Shown one piece after another: positions 8,981 through 17,570 of a DNA stretch of 64,000 bases. Below the pieces are notes generated by a model. It saw only the letters and a program-made list of their open reading frames with translations, was not told where the DNA came from and made no database searches. The DNA lies in NCBI GenBank assembly GCA_947494435.1, contig CANLUY010000001.1, positions 982,001-1,046,000 of the forward strand, read 5' to 3'. Made by a program: the position numbers and the translations under genes. Position 1 is the stretch's first letter. The number at the start of each line of letters is the position of its first letter. The DNA comes from an uncultured Litoreibacter sp. Its GTDB lineage: Bacteria; Pseudomonadota; Alphaproteobacteria; Rhodobacterales; Rhodobacteraceae.

Positions 8981-10525
8981 ATGTCACAATTCACAAGACG
9001 CGGTCTGCTAAAAAGCGGTGTCGCTGCAGGTGTCCTTGCTGCGACGGGCTTGCCTGCTATTGCCGCACCAAAACGCGGCGGTCGCCTTCGTTTGGGCCTT
9101 GCTGGCGCGAACACATCTGACAGCTGGGACGGTCGGACACACTCTGACAGCTTTATGATCATGTGTGCACATGGCGCTGTGTTCGATTGCTTGACGGAAG
9201 TTGGCGCTGACGGTCAGCTTAAAGGCGAGCTTGCCGAAAGCTGGGAAGCCTCTGCTGACGCGAAAACTTGGACATTCAAGTTGCGCAAAGGTGTGACATT
9301 CCACTCTGGCAAACCATTTGGTGCCGACGACGTTATTGCATCTCTGAACATGCACACCGCTGAAGGCGCGAAATCTGCAGCCAAGCCAATCGTCTCCGCA
9401 ATTTCTGAGATGGAGAAAATCTCCGATCATGAGATCAAGATGACACTGGCAGCCGGCAATGCCGACTTCCCGTTCTTGCTGTCTGACTACCACATTCTGA
9501 TGTTCCCAGCGGGCGAAATCGACGAAGCAATCGCATCCGGCAACGGTACAGGCCTCTACACGGTTGAGTCCTTCGATCCGGGTGTCCGCTTTGTTGGTAA
9601 GCGCTATGCAGACCACTACAAAGGTGACGACGCCGGCTTCTTCGACGAAATCGAAGTCATCGCGATCAATGACGCATCTGCTCGCATGAACGCACTGATG
9701 ACAAATCAGGTCGACGCCGTGAACCGTGTAGACTTCAAGACAGAGGCTCTGCTGAAAGCCAATCCAATGATCGAAATCATGGAAGTGACTGGCAACCAGC
9801 ATTACACTTTCCCGATGCAAACGGGTCTTGATCCGTTCACCGATCTGAAAGTGCGTCAAGCGCTCAAGCACGCGATTAACCGTCAGGAAATGGTCGACAA
9901 GATCCTTCTTGGCCACGGTAAAGTCGCGAATGACCACCCAATTGGTCCGGCAAACCAGTATTTCGCCGAAGATATCGAGCAAAACAGCTATGATCCCGAC
10001 AAAGCGGCCGCTTTGATCAAAGAAGCGGGACTTGATGGGCTGACCGTTGATCTGTCTGCAGCGAACGCGGCTTTTGCTGGTGCAATTGACGCAGCGCAAC
10101 TGTACCAGAACTCCGCAAAAGCGGCGGGCATCAATATCAACGTGGTTCAAGAGCCAGACGATGGCTACTGGTCAAATGTTTGGCTGAAAAAGCCATGGTG
10201 CGCCTGCTACTGGTCCGGTCGTGCGACAGAGGACTGGATGTTCTCTACCGCATACGAGACGGGCGTTCCATGGAATGACACAGGATGGGAAAACGCCCGC
10301 TTCCAAGAACTGCTTCTGACGGCTCGTGCAGAACTGGATAGCGCCAAACGTAAAGACATGTATGGCGAAATGCAGATGCTGATGGCCAAAGAGGGCGGCA
10401 CTGTGGTTCCAATGTACGCCAACTATGTTGATGCGCATTCGACCAAACTTGCCAACTCTGGCACCATCGGGAACGTGTTCCAGATGGACAGCTCTCGCAT
10501 GATGGAGCGGTGGTGGTTCGCCTAA
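8981..10525 (+). CDS. Tat-exported ABC transporter substrate-binding protein (family 5)
   Basis: A 514-residue periplasmic solute-binding protein of the peptide/nickel family 5. The N-terminus has a twin-arginine motif (R6-R7 in FTRRGLLKSG), a hydrophobic core and a probable cleavage site after AIAA near residue 29. The family pattern LAESWEASADAKTWTFKLRKGVTFHSG, then DVI, is clear. It is the last gene of the importer operon, unusual only in that the binding protein often comes first. A GGGAG ribosome site precedes ATG 8981, and a strong terminator follows at 10551. Ligand specificity is unknown. Confidence 0.93.
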   Translation: MSQFTRRGLLKSGVAAGVLAATGLPAIAAPKRGGRLRLGLAGANTSDSWDGRTHSDSFMIMCAHGAVFDCLTEVGADGQLKGELAESWEASADAKTWTFKLRKGVTFHSGKPFGADDVIASLNMHTAEGAKSAAKPIVSAISEMEKISDHEIKMTLAAGNADFPFLLSDYHILMFPAGEIDEAIASGNGTGLYTVESFDPGVRFVGKRYADHYKGDDAGFFDEIEVIAINDASARMNALMTNQVDAVNRVDFKTEALLKANPMIEIMEVTGNQHYTFPMQTGLDPFTDLKVRQALKHAINRQEMVDKILLGHGKVANDHPIGPANQYFAEDIEQNSYDPDKAAALIKEAGLDGLTVDLSAANAAFAGAIDAAQLYQNSAKAAGININVVQEPDDGYWSNVWLKKPWCACYWSGRATEDWMFSTAYETGVPWNDTGWENARFQELLLTARAELDSAKRKDMYGEMQMLMAKEGGTVVPMYANYVDAHSTKLANSGTIGNVFQMDSSRMMERWWFA

Positions 10526-10547
10526 GACCCCGCTAATTCAGTAACAC

Positions 10548-12314
10548 TTAACGCCCCACCATTTTGGTGGGGCGTTTTTTTTCGGCTGCTGCCTGGCAAC
10601 CATCTGATGAGATGTGACGACACAGTTCATCAATAAGATCTTTTCGTGAAAGCGGCTTGGGCAAATAGCCGTTCATTCCCATGGCAAGATAGGCGCTTCT
10701 GTCACCTTTAGAGCTGTCCGCTGTCAACGCAATCACCGGGATTGACGCTGTTTCAGGCGGTCCAGCACGTATCTGTCGAAAGGCTTCTTTTCCATCAAGC
10801 ACGGGCATGTGCATATCCAGCAAGATCGCATCGAACGCGCCTTCGGAGACTTTCTTGACGGCTTCAGCGCCGTTTTCCGCTTCGGTAATCCGCGCGCGTG
10901 CCTCCTTTAGATAAGACCGTGCGATAAAACGGTTCGACGCGTTGTCATCGACAATAAGGATGCTCGCGCCCCAGAGCTGTTTGCAGATATCCGGCGCAAA
11001 AGCGGTATTTGTGACATCTAAGTTCTTTCCGTCAACCGCATCAGCATGAAAATTAAGCGTGAATGTTGATCCTCTTCCCTGCACTGAACTGACCTGAATA
11101 GAGCCATCCATCAGCTCGGCCAATCCACTTGAAATCACCAACCCCAAACCCGTTCCAGAGGCAGATCGTTCCGAGCTTTCATCAACTTGGCTAAAGCTTC
11201 GAAACAGTTTTGATTGATCGGCCTGAGATATGCCAATGCCAGTATCAGCAACAGAAATCGCGACACGAAAACCGTCAGCACTTCTTTCTCGCACGACGAC
11301 TTCGATCGCGACCGCACCCTCTTCAGTGAACTTGATCGCGTTTGACAACAGATTTGAGATGATTTGCCGGACACGAATTGGATCGAACAAAATTTCCTTT
11401 GGTAGGTTCGGATCGACCGTTAACCTGAGCGCTAGACCCTTCTTCTCTGCATTCGCCATAAACAGTTTTTGAATGACACCAACCAGATCGGCCAGATCCC
11501 CAACCTCCGGTTTTAGGGTTAGCTTGCCAGCTTCCACCTTTGCGTGGTCCAAAACATCATCCACCAAAACCTTCAGAGATTGGGCGGAACCAAGCAGAAT
11601 TTTGGCACGTTCTTTCTCTTCCCGTCCTTGAGCATCATCAGAAAACAGCTGCGCGATGCCAAGAATACCATTTAATGGTGTTCTGATTTCATGGCTCATC
11701 GCCGCAAGAAAGCGGCCTTTTGCTTCGTTTGCCGCATCTGCCTCTTCGCGCGCGCGTACCAGCATGGCACGCCCTCTTTTCCCATCGACCATCATGATCG
11801 TCATGTAGCCGACCATCACACCCAGGATAACCAATCCCATAATGCGGTCCGTGGCGGACGGAAGGTTCCAAATCTCCGCGACGACTGTCAGAACGATTGT
11901 AACGACCACAGGTGTTCCGGTCGAAAGCGCTAGAGGTAAATGATAGGATCGGACCGTGGCACAATGAATGAGCGCGGTCGTCAATGTGCAAAAGGCGAAT
12001 GTTCTTGGTGCAAGGCCATCCGAGTGCCACATCTCATAAGGAATTCTAAGGAAGATTGCCGAACCGATAGCTGTTGCAAAAAGTAGGCTAAGATAATTCG
12101 TCCAAGTCATTTTGCGTAACATGCTGCGGACCAAATAGATGCCCCAAATCTCAACGAGGAGATAGGCAATGAAAGTCCCCACGACTAATGAAACCGGCAG
12201 CTCCAACGCGCTAAGCATTGTTACGATCAAAACGGATCCAGATCGCGCAGGCAGATCACGTATGCTGATATTGTTTTGCCTTAGGACAGCATCTTTTTGA
12301 GGAAGTTCGAACAC
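10548..12314 (-). CDS. hybrid sensor histidine kinase with C-terminal receiver domain
   Basis: A 588-residue membrane hybrid kinase. Residues 28-175 contain about five or six hydrophobic segments with no recognisable PAS or periplasmic domain. A HisKA dimerisation domain follows with phosphorylated H208 in AAMSHEIRTPLNG. The HATPase domain shows the N box NLLSNAIKF and glycine boxes DTGIGI and GTGLGL. The receiver domain starts at SILIVDDN and has phospho-acceptor D500 in AILLDMHMPVLDG. There is no Hpt domain or partner regulator nearby, so the output is unknown. The start is GTG 12314. The last 11 codons are formed by the ABC operon terminator in reverse. Confidence 0.92.
   Translation of the reverse strand: MFELPQKDAVLRQNNISIRDLPARSGSVLIVTMLSALELPVSLVVGTFIAYLLVEIWGIYLVRSMLRKMTWTNYLSLLFATAIGSAIFLRIPYEMWHSDGLAPRTFAFCTLTTALIHCATVRSYHLPLALSTGTPVVVTIVLTVVAEIWNLPSATDRIMGLVILGVMVGYMTIMMVDGKRGRAMLVRAREEADAANEAKGRFLAAMSHEIRTPLNGILGIAQLFSDDAQGREEKERAKILLGSAQSLKVLVDDVLDHAKVEAGKLTLKPEVGDLADLVGVIQKLFMANAEKKGLALRLTVDPNLPKEILFDPIRVRQIISNLLSNAIKFTEEGAVAIEVVVRERSADGFRVAISVADTGIGISQADQSKLFRSFSQVDESSERSASGTGLGLVISSGLAELMDGSIQVSSVQGRGSTFTLNFHADAVDGKNLDVTNTAFAPDICKQLWGASILIVDDNASNRFIARSYLKEARARITEAENGAEAVKKVSEGAFDAILLDMHMPVLDGKEAFRQIRAGPPETASIPVIALTADSSKGDRSAYLAMGMNGYLPKPLSRKDLIDELCRHISSDGCQAAAEKKRPTKMVGR
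10551..10582 (+). terminator. intrinsic terminator of the peptide ABC operon
   Basis: A perfect 10-bp stem (10551-10560 with 10566-10575), a 5-base ATTTT loop and a run of T to 10582. It lies 25 bases after the binding-protein stop and inside the last codons of the convergent histidine kinase, whose stop occupies 10548-10550. There is no T-run in the minus direction, so it should act on the ABC operon only. Confidence 0.93.
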
Positions 12315-12483
12315 GAATGGTCACCAGCGCCGGAATGTGCCTTCTGCTTCGCCCAATAGCATTAAGATTAGGTTGCAAATTACTCGACGACATTGCTTCA
12401 ACTTATGGCCCTTTGATGACAGCCCTATACATCGCAGCCAAATGCGCCTAAGTCAGCCGCTTGCCAGCTTCGGAAAGCACCCC

Positions 12484-14589
12484 ATGATCGAGACTCTCGC
12501 CCGCGCGCTTGAAAAGCGCGAATACACGACCCTGACCCAAGTTCAGGAAGCCGTGACAGACCCTATTCATGACGAGAAAGACCTTTTGGTCTCTGCGCAG
12601 ACAGGATCCGGCAAGACAGTGGGCTTCGGTTTGGCGATTGCGCCGACATTGCTAGGTGAGTCGGATAAATTCAGCCGTCCCGCCGCGCCGCTTGCTTTGG
12701 TCGTCGCACCGACGCGAGAATTGGCGTTGCAAGTGAAGCGTGAACTTGACTGGCTCTATGAATTTGCGGGCGCGACCGTTGCCTCAACCGTTGGCGGCAT
12801 GGATATGCGGACGGAAAAGCGCACGCTCGAACGCGGCGCGCATGTTGTCGTCGCAACGCCGGGTCGCCTGGTCGATCACATCAAACGCGGCTCGCTTGAT
12901 ATGTCCGACATTCGCGCCGTTGTGCTGGATGAAGCTGACGAGATGTTGGATCTGGGCTTCCGAGAGGACCTTGAGTTCATCCTGAGCGAAGCGCCAGAAG
13001 AGCGTCGCACGCTGTTGTTCTCGGCGACTGTCCCAAAAATGATCGCGCGTCTTGCTGAGAATTATCAGAAGCCCGATGCTGTCCGGTTGCAAACCGCCGC
13101 AGAGAAACAGCAGCACTCTGACATTGATTACCGTGCGATGCTGGTCGCCGGGAATGATCCAGAGAATGCTATTATCAACGTTTTGCGCTTCTACGAGGCT
13201 CAGAATGCCATCGTTTTCTGCAATACCCGCGCGACGGTAAATCGGCTGACGGCGCGCTTCTCGAACCGCGGCTTCCAGGTGGTCGCGCTATCGGGTGAGT
13301 TGTCCCAGAACGAGCGGACACATGCGTTGCAGGCCATGCGCGATGGACGTGCGCGTGTCTGTGTTGCGACAGATGTTGCTGCGCGCGGGATCGATTTGCC
13401 AAACCTCGAATTGGTCGTGCATGCGGAATTGCCGAATAACGGCGAGACTCTGTTGCACCGCTCTGGCCGTACGGGCCGTGCGGGGCGCAAAGGTGTTTCC
13501 GCTTTGATCGTGCCGCAGCGCTTCAGCAAGAAGGCCGAACGCCTGCTGCAATTCGCGAAGGTGAAAGCAGAATGGGGTGGCGCGCCGACAGCTGACGAAG
13601 TTTTGGCCAAAGATGAAGAACGCATGTTCTCCGACCCTGTGTTCACGCAGGAGATCGCAAAAGACGAAATCGATTTCGTTTCTAAACTGGCGGAAACCTT
13701 CACATCTGAGCAGATTGCAGCCGCATATTTGCGCCTCTACCGCTCACGTCAAACCGCGCCTGAGGACCTCGCTGCGCCCGGCAAACGTGAAGAGCGGAAG
13801 CCGCGTCAGGAATTTGGACCATCGCAATGGTACTCAATCTCCGTCGGGCGCAACGATCGTGCAGAACCGCGTTGGCTTTTGCCGATGCTCTGCCGGATGG
13901 GTGACATTTCCAAAGATGATATCGGCGCGATCCGTGTTCAGGAAACGGAGACATTCGTTGAGATCAAGCAATCCTCTGTTGATGGGTTCACGAAAGCGCT
14001 TGGGGCTGACATGGCGTTGGAAGAAGGCGCGAAGCTGACCAAGCTCGATAAAGTGCCTGAGATGTCGCGACCACCACGTTTTGACAAAGGTGACAAGCCA
14101 CGCGGGAAACCTCGGTTTGACAAACCAAAAGGCGGTATGGCGTCGAACCGCCGGAAACCTTTGGATGATCACGGTGGCGATCCGCGAAAGGCACCAAAGC
14201 CAAAGAAAGAGTGGAAGGACAAGAAGCCGAAACACGACCCTGATGTCGTCTCGGATTTCAAGCCTAAGGGCAAAGCTGCTGCTGCGCCCAAACCGCGCTA
14301 TGATGACAAGCCAGCTGTGAAACCAGCGGGCAAACCCAAGCCGAAATATGAAGGCAAACCCAAATACGAGGGGAAACCCAAGTTTGAAGGCAAGCCGAAG
14401 GGCAAACCGGATTACAAATCGGACAAACCTAAAGGGGCAAAGCCAGCAGGCAAGCCCGCTGGAAAACCCAAACCACGTCCCGCGAATATGTCCGACCCGT
14501 CCCAGTCGCTCAGACCACGCGGAAAGGGCAAATCCTTCAAAGGCAAAGGCGGCAATGCGACGCCGAAACGGCGCGGGCCGAAGTCATAA
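12484..14589 (+). CDS. DEAD-box RNA helicase with DbpA-like RNA-binding domain and basic repeat tail
   Basis: A 701-residue ATP-dependent RNA helicase. Motif I SAQTGSGKT (about residue 38), Ia PTRELALQ, II DEAD (about 150), SAT, and ARGIDLPN with HRSGRTGRAG (about 324) are all present. A DbpA-type RNA-binding domain follows around residues 448-520 (WYSISVGRNDRAEPRWLLP). The last 170 residues are a K/P/G-rich tail. I place the start at ATG 12484 (MIETLARALEKR) because GGAAAG lies 6 bases upstream; the frame opens earlier at 12337, but those 49 residues do not resemble the family. Probable roles are ribosome assembly or mRNA turnover; next to rimP-nusA-infB this fits. Confidence 0.9.
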   Translation: MIETLARALEKREYTTLTQVQEAVTDPIHDEKDLLVSAQTGSGKTVGFGLAIAPTLLGESDKFSRPAAPLALVVAPTRELALQVKRELDWLYEFAGATVASTVGGMDMRTEKRTLERGAHVVVATPGRLVDHIKRGSLDMSDIRAVVLDEADEMLDLGFREDLEFILSEAPEERRTLLFSATVPKMIARLAENYQKPDAVRLQTAAEKQQHSDIDYRAMLVAGNDPENAIINVLRFYEAQNAIVFCNTRATVNRLTARFSNRGFQVVALSGELSQNERTHALQAMRDGRARVCVATDVAARGIDLPNLELVVHAELPNNGETLLHRSGRTGRAGRKGVSALIVPQRFSKKAERLLQFAKVKAEWGGAPTADEVLAKDEERMFSDPVFTQEIAKDEIDFVSKLAETFTSEQIAAAYLRLYRSRQTAPEDLAAPGKREERKPRQEFGPSQWYSISVGRNDRAEPRWLLPMLCRMGDISKDDIGAIRVQETETFVEIKQSSVDGFTKALGADMALEEGAKLTKLDKVPEMSRPPRFDKGDKPRGKPRFDKPKGGMASNRRKPLDDHGGDPRKAPKPKKEWKDKKPKHDPDVVSDFKPKGKAAAAPKPRYDDKPAVKPAGKPKPKYEGKPKYEGKPKFEGKPKGKPDYKSDKPKGAKPAGKPAGKPKPRPANMSDPSQSLRPRGKGKSFKGKGGNATPKRRGPKS
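14335..14412 (+). repeat. tandem repeat encoding a lysine/glycine/proline-rich tail
   Basis: Near-identical units of roughly 18 bases encode repeated KPKYEG, KPKYEG, KPKFEG and KPKGKP in the helicase tail. The repeat is in frame, so copy number changes would alter only tail length. It is a coding repeat, not a CRISPR or intergenic element. Confidence 0.75.
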
Positions 14590-14602
14590 GCAAAACGCCC
14601 CC

Positions 14603-14631
14603 TTGCAGACTCGCGCGGGCTTGCGTATATC
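14603..14631 (+). promoter_or_regulatory. predicted promoter of the rimP-nusA-infB operon
   Basis: A -35-like TTGCAG (14603-14608) and -10-like TATATC (14626-14631) are separated by 17 bases, in the gap after the helicase gene. A transcript from here would begin near 14638 and run into the hairpin terminator at 14686 before reaching rimP. The match is by eye; no start site is known. Confidence 0.5.
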
Positions 14632-14685
14632 CCTCTTTACAGCGGCGCGCTGGTCTCCACCCCCAGCGCCCACCGGGAAACATCA

Positions 14686-14708
14686 ACGGGCCGCGCGCCC
14701 GTTTTTTT
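14686..14708 (+). terminator. intrinsic terminator/attenuator just upstream of rimP
   Basis: Stem ACGGGC (14686-14691) pairs with GCCCGT (14697-14702) and is followed by six T. Only about six bases separate the T-run from the rimP ribosome site TAAGGA (14715-14720), so rimP transcription has to read through it. It may therefore serve both as the helicase terminator and as an attenuator of the nusA operon. Confidence 0.8.
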
Positions 14709-14724
14709 GTACCGTAAGGAACCC

Positions 14725-15300
14725 ATGTCTGACCTGATCGCCAAAGCTGCCATCGACCGCCGTCTGGCCGAGATTGCCCAACCCGTTATCGAGGGGATGG
14801 GCTATGAGCTGGTGCGCGTGCGGTTGCTGACAGGCAAGCAGGACATTCTGCAAGTGATGGCTGAGAAGCCAGAAGGCGGGATCGAGGTTGATGACCTTGG
14901 TGAGATTTCGACCGCGCTGTCTGCCGTGATGGATGTAGAAGACCCTATTTCGGGGGAATATAACCTCGAAGTGTCCTCCCCCGGGATCGACCGTCCTTTG
15001 ACGCGATTGAAAGATTTCGACATGTGGCAGGGCTATGAAGCCAAGCTGGAAACAGAAGAGCTGATCGATGGTCGCCGCCGCTTTAAGGGCGAGCTGGCAG
15101 GCACTGACGGTGATGAAGTTTTGATTAACATTGAAGAAGGGACAGTGGGTCTAAAGTTTGACTGGCTGACCGATGCGAAACTGGTGCTGACGGATGAATT
15201 GATCCGCGACGTGCTGAAATCCCGCAAAGATGCGGGAGCAATTGACGAAACCCAATTCGACGAAGTGCAACAGATCGTCGAAGGCGAGGAGAACTCTTAA
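14725..15300 (+). CDS. rimP: ribosome maturation factor RimP
   Basis: A 191-residue RimP, a cytoplasmic factor for 30S subunit assembly. The diagnostic stretch [21 protein letters not shown] with [20 protein letters not shown] is present, followed by the C-terminal SH3-like part. The start ATG 14725 ([13 protein letters not shown]) has TAAGGA five bases upstream; an earlier in-frame start at 14707 falls in the terminator T-run and is unlikely. It is the first gene of the conserved rimP-nusA-ylxR-infB operon, ending one base before the nusA start codon. Confidence 0.95.
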   Translation: MSDLIAKAAIDRRLAEIAQPVIEGMGYELVRVRLLTGKQDILQVMAEKPEGGIEVDDLGEISTALSAVMDVEDPISGEYNLEVSSPGIDRPLTRLKDFDMWQGYEAKLETEELIDGRRRFKGELAGTDGDEVLINIEEGTVGLKFDWLTDAKLVLTDELIRDVLKSRKDAGAIDETQFDEVQQIVEGEENS

Positions 15301-15301
15301 G

Positions 15302-16915
15302 ATGGCAATTACATCCGCAAACCAGCTTGAGCTGCTGCAAACGGCAGAGGCCGTAGCCCGCGAAAAGATGATCGACCCGGAACTGGTCGTGGAAGCAATG
15401 GAAGAATCGCTCGCCCGTGCTGCGAAGTCCCGCTACGGCGCTGAGCTGGATATTCGTGTCTCCATCGACCGCAAAACGGGTAAGGCGACGTTCACTCGGG
15501 TGCGGACCGTTGTTGCAGATGACGAAATTGAAAATGATCGCGCTGAGCTGAATGTTGAGGATGCCAAGGACTACCTTGACGATCCGAAAATCGGCGACAC
15601 GATTGTTGACGAAGTGCCGCCTGTTGAAATGGGCCGGATTGCCGCGCAGTCTGCCAAGCAAGTGATCTTGCAGAAAGTTCGCGAAGCTGAGCGGGATCGT
15701 CAATACGAAGAATTCAAAGACAAGGCTGGCACGATCATCAACGGTCTGGTCAAGCGCGAAGAATATGGCAACGTCATCGTCGATATCGGCCGTGGTGAGG
15801 CGATCCTGCGTCGCAACGAGAAGATCGGCCGCGAAGCCTATCGCCCGAATGACCGTATCCGCGTTTACATCAAGGACGTGCGACGTGAGGTCCGCGGCCC
15901 ACAGATCTTCCTGAGCCGTACCGATCCGCAATTCATGGCGGAACTGTTCAAGATGGAAGTGCCTGAGATTTATGATGGCATTATCGATATCAAAGCCGTT
16001 GCACGTGACCCCGGCTCGCGTGCGAAGATCGCTGTGATCAGCTATGACAACTCTATCGATCCCGTCGGTGCCTGCGTCGGTATGCGCGGCTCGCGTGTGC
16101 AAGCCGTTGTGAATGAGCTTCAAGGCGAAAAGATCGACATCATCCCTTGGAACGAAGACACTCCGACCTTCCTCGTGAACGCCTTGCAGCCCGCTGAGGT
16201 CAGCAAAGTTGTTCTGGACGAAGAAGCCGAGCGTATCGAAGTTGTTGTTCCTGAAGAGCAGCTGTCGCTTGCAATTGGCCGCCGTGGTCAAAACGTGCGC
16301 TTGGCGTCTCAGCTGACCGGCCTCGATATCGACATCATGACCGAGGAAGAAGAATCCGCACGTCGTCAGGCTGAGTTCGAAGAACGTACCAAGCTGTTCA
16401 TGGCAACGCTGGACCTCGACGAGTTCTTTGCGCAATTGCTGGTGTCCGAAGGCTTCACTTCATTGGAAGAAGTGGCTTACGTGGAAGTCGACGAATTGCT
16501 GGTCATTGACGGCGTTGATGAAGACACAGCTGGTGAATTGCAGGCCCGTGCACGCGACTATCTGGAAGCGCAAAACAAGAAGGCTTTGGATCATGCTCGC
16601 GAGCTTGGTGCGCAAGACAGTCTGATTGGATTCGACGGCCTGACCCCGCAGATGGTAGAAGCATTGGCAGAAGACGACGTCAAAACACTGGAAGACTTCG
16701 CAACTTGCGCAGATTGGGAACTGGCCGGTGGCTGGACAACGGTCGGTGAAGAGCGCGTCAAAGATGACGGCGTTTTGGAAAAATTCGACATGTCGCTTGA
16801 GGAAGCACAAGACTTGATCATGACCGCCCGCATTCAACTGGGTTGGGTTGATCCAGCCGACCTTGTAAAAGAGGAAGAAGAAGGCGACGTAGCTGAAGAA
16901 GGGGCTGAGGCCTGA
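15302..16915 (+). CDS. nusA: transcription termination/antitermination factor NusA
   Basis: A 537-residue NusA, the RNA polymerase-bound factor controlling pausing, termination and antitermination. Order of domains: N-terminal polymerase-binding region (MAITSANQLELLQTAEAVAREK), S1 domain around residues 140-200, KH1 and KH2 (VGACVGMRGSRVQAVVNEL and LSLAIGRRGQNVRLASQLTG), then acidic helix-hairpin-helix repeats at the C-terminus. The start is ATG 15302; an upstream in-frame start lies inside rimP. Its position downstream of an apparent attenuator makes autoregulation possible. Confidence 0.97.
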   Translation: MAITSANQLELLQTAEAVAREKMIDPELVVEAMEESLARAAKSRYGAELDIRVSIDRKTGKATFTRVRTVVADDEIENDRAELNVEDAKDYLDDPKIGDTIVDEVPPVEMGRIAAQSAKQVILQKVREAERDRQYEEFKDKAGTIINGLVKREEYGNVIVDIGRGEAILRRNEKIGREAYRPNDRIRVYIKDVRREVRGPQIFLSRTDPQFMAELFKMEVPEIYDGIIDIKAVARDPGSRAKIAVISYDNSIDPVGACVGMRGSRVQAVVNELQGEKIDIIPWNEDTPTFLVNALQPAEVSKVVLDEEAERIEVVVPEEQLSLAIGRRGQNVRLASQLTGLDIDIMTEEEESARRQAEFEERTKLFMATLDLDEFFAQLLVSEGFTSLEEVAYVEVDELLVIDGVDEDTAGELQARARDYLEAQNKKALDHARELGAQDSLIGFDGLTPQMVEALAEDDVKTLEDFATCADWELAGGWTTVGEERVKDDGVLEKFDMSLEEAQDLIMTARIQLGWVDPADLVKEEEEGDVAEEGAEA

Positions 16916-16937
16916 TTTCAGGTCTCAGAGTTCCGGC

Positions 16938-17570
16938 ATGAGCCGCGGCGGACGAGAAAAAGATCAGGACGGACCGGAGCGGCGCTGCATCGCAACGGGT
17001 GAGGTGGGCGATCCCGCCCGCATGATCCGTTTTGTGGTTGGCCCAGAAGGTCAAGCAGTTCCTGATATCAGGAACAAATTGCCGGGCCGCGGTATTTGGG
17101 TCAGCGCCACGAAAGAAGCGCTTGAGACCGCGATCAAGAAGAAAGCGTTCTCTCGTTCTGCGAAAGAACAGGTCAGCGTTCCGGATGATCTGTTTGAACA
17201 GGTCGACACGATGCTGGCACGCCGCGTGGTTGATCTTATCTCGATGGCGCGCAAGGCCGGGCAAGCTGTGACCGGCTATGAGAAAGTAAAAGGTCTGTTG
17301 GAGACGGAACGCGCCCGCCTTCTGATACAGGCCTCCGACGGATCAGAGCGGGGCAAATCGCGACTGCGCTCGCCTGAGGGAAAAGACGTATTTATCGGCT
17401 GTTTGACCTCCAAGGAATTGGGTTTGGCATTCGGCCGCGAAAGTGTGATACATGGCGCCTTAACGGCAGGTGGACTCAGCAAACAAGTCAAAGCTGAGGG
17501 CATCCGGTTAAAGGGCGTCCGCGGAATAAGCGGCGGAAAACCCCGCCCGAAAGGAAAAGACGACGCATGA
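16938..17570 (+). CDS. RNA-binding protein, YlxR domain fused to L7Ae-like domain
   Basis: A 210-residue basic protein. The N-terminal 90 residues are a YlxR/DUF448 domain ([23 protein letters not shown], later [15 protein letters not shown]). The second half resembles an L7Ae/L30e-type RNA-binding domain ([25 protein letters not shown]). This two-domain form is usual in Alphaproteobacteria between nusA and infB. It likely binds RNA or ribosomes; the exact function is not established. Its stop overlaps the infB ATG. Confidence 0.9.
   Translation: MSRGGREKDQDGPERRCIATGEVGDPARMIRFVVGPEGQAVPDIRNKLPGRGIWVSATKEALETAIKKKAFSRSAKEQVSVPDDLFEQVDTMLARRVVDLISMARKAGQAVTGYEKVKGLLETERARLLIQASDGSERGKSRLRSPEGKDVFIGCLTSKELGLAFGRESVIHGALTAGGLSKQVKAEGIRLKGVRGISGGKPRPKGKDDA

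Noticed and set aside
9008-10150. 380-codon open frame antisense to the substrate-binding protein gene
   Set aside because: Opposite-strand shadow of a clear gene, with cysteine/histidine-rich nonsense composition.
12337-12483. N-terminal extension of the DEAD-box helicase
   Set aside because: The 49 extra residues do not resemble the family, while ATG 12484 has a well-placed GGAAAG.
14335-14412. Short tandem repeats as a possible CRISPR or intergenic repeat array
   Set aside because: Units are in frame, without unique spacers, and encode a low-complexity protein tail.
15125-16435. 436-codon open frame antisense to nusA
   Set aside because: It is a shadow of the high-GC third-position pattern of nusA; the protein resembles no family and no ribosome site precedes it.
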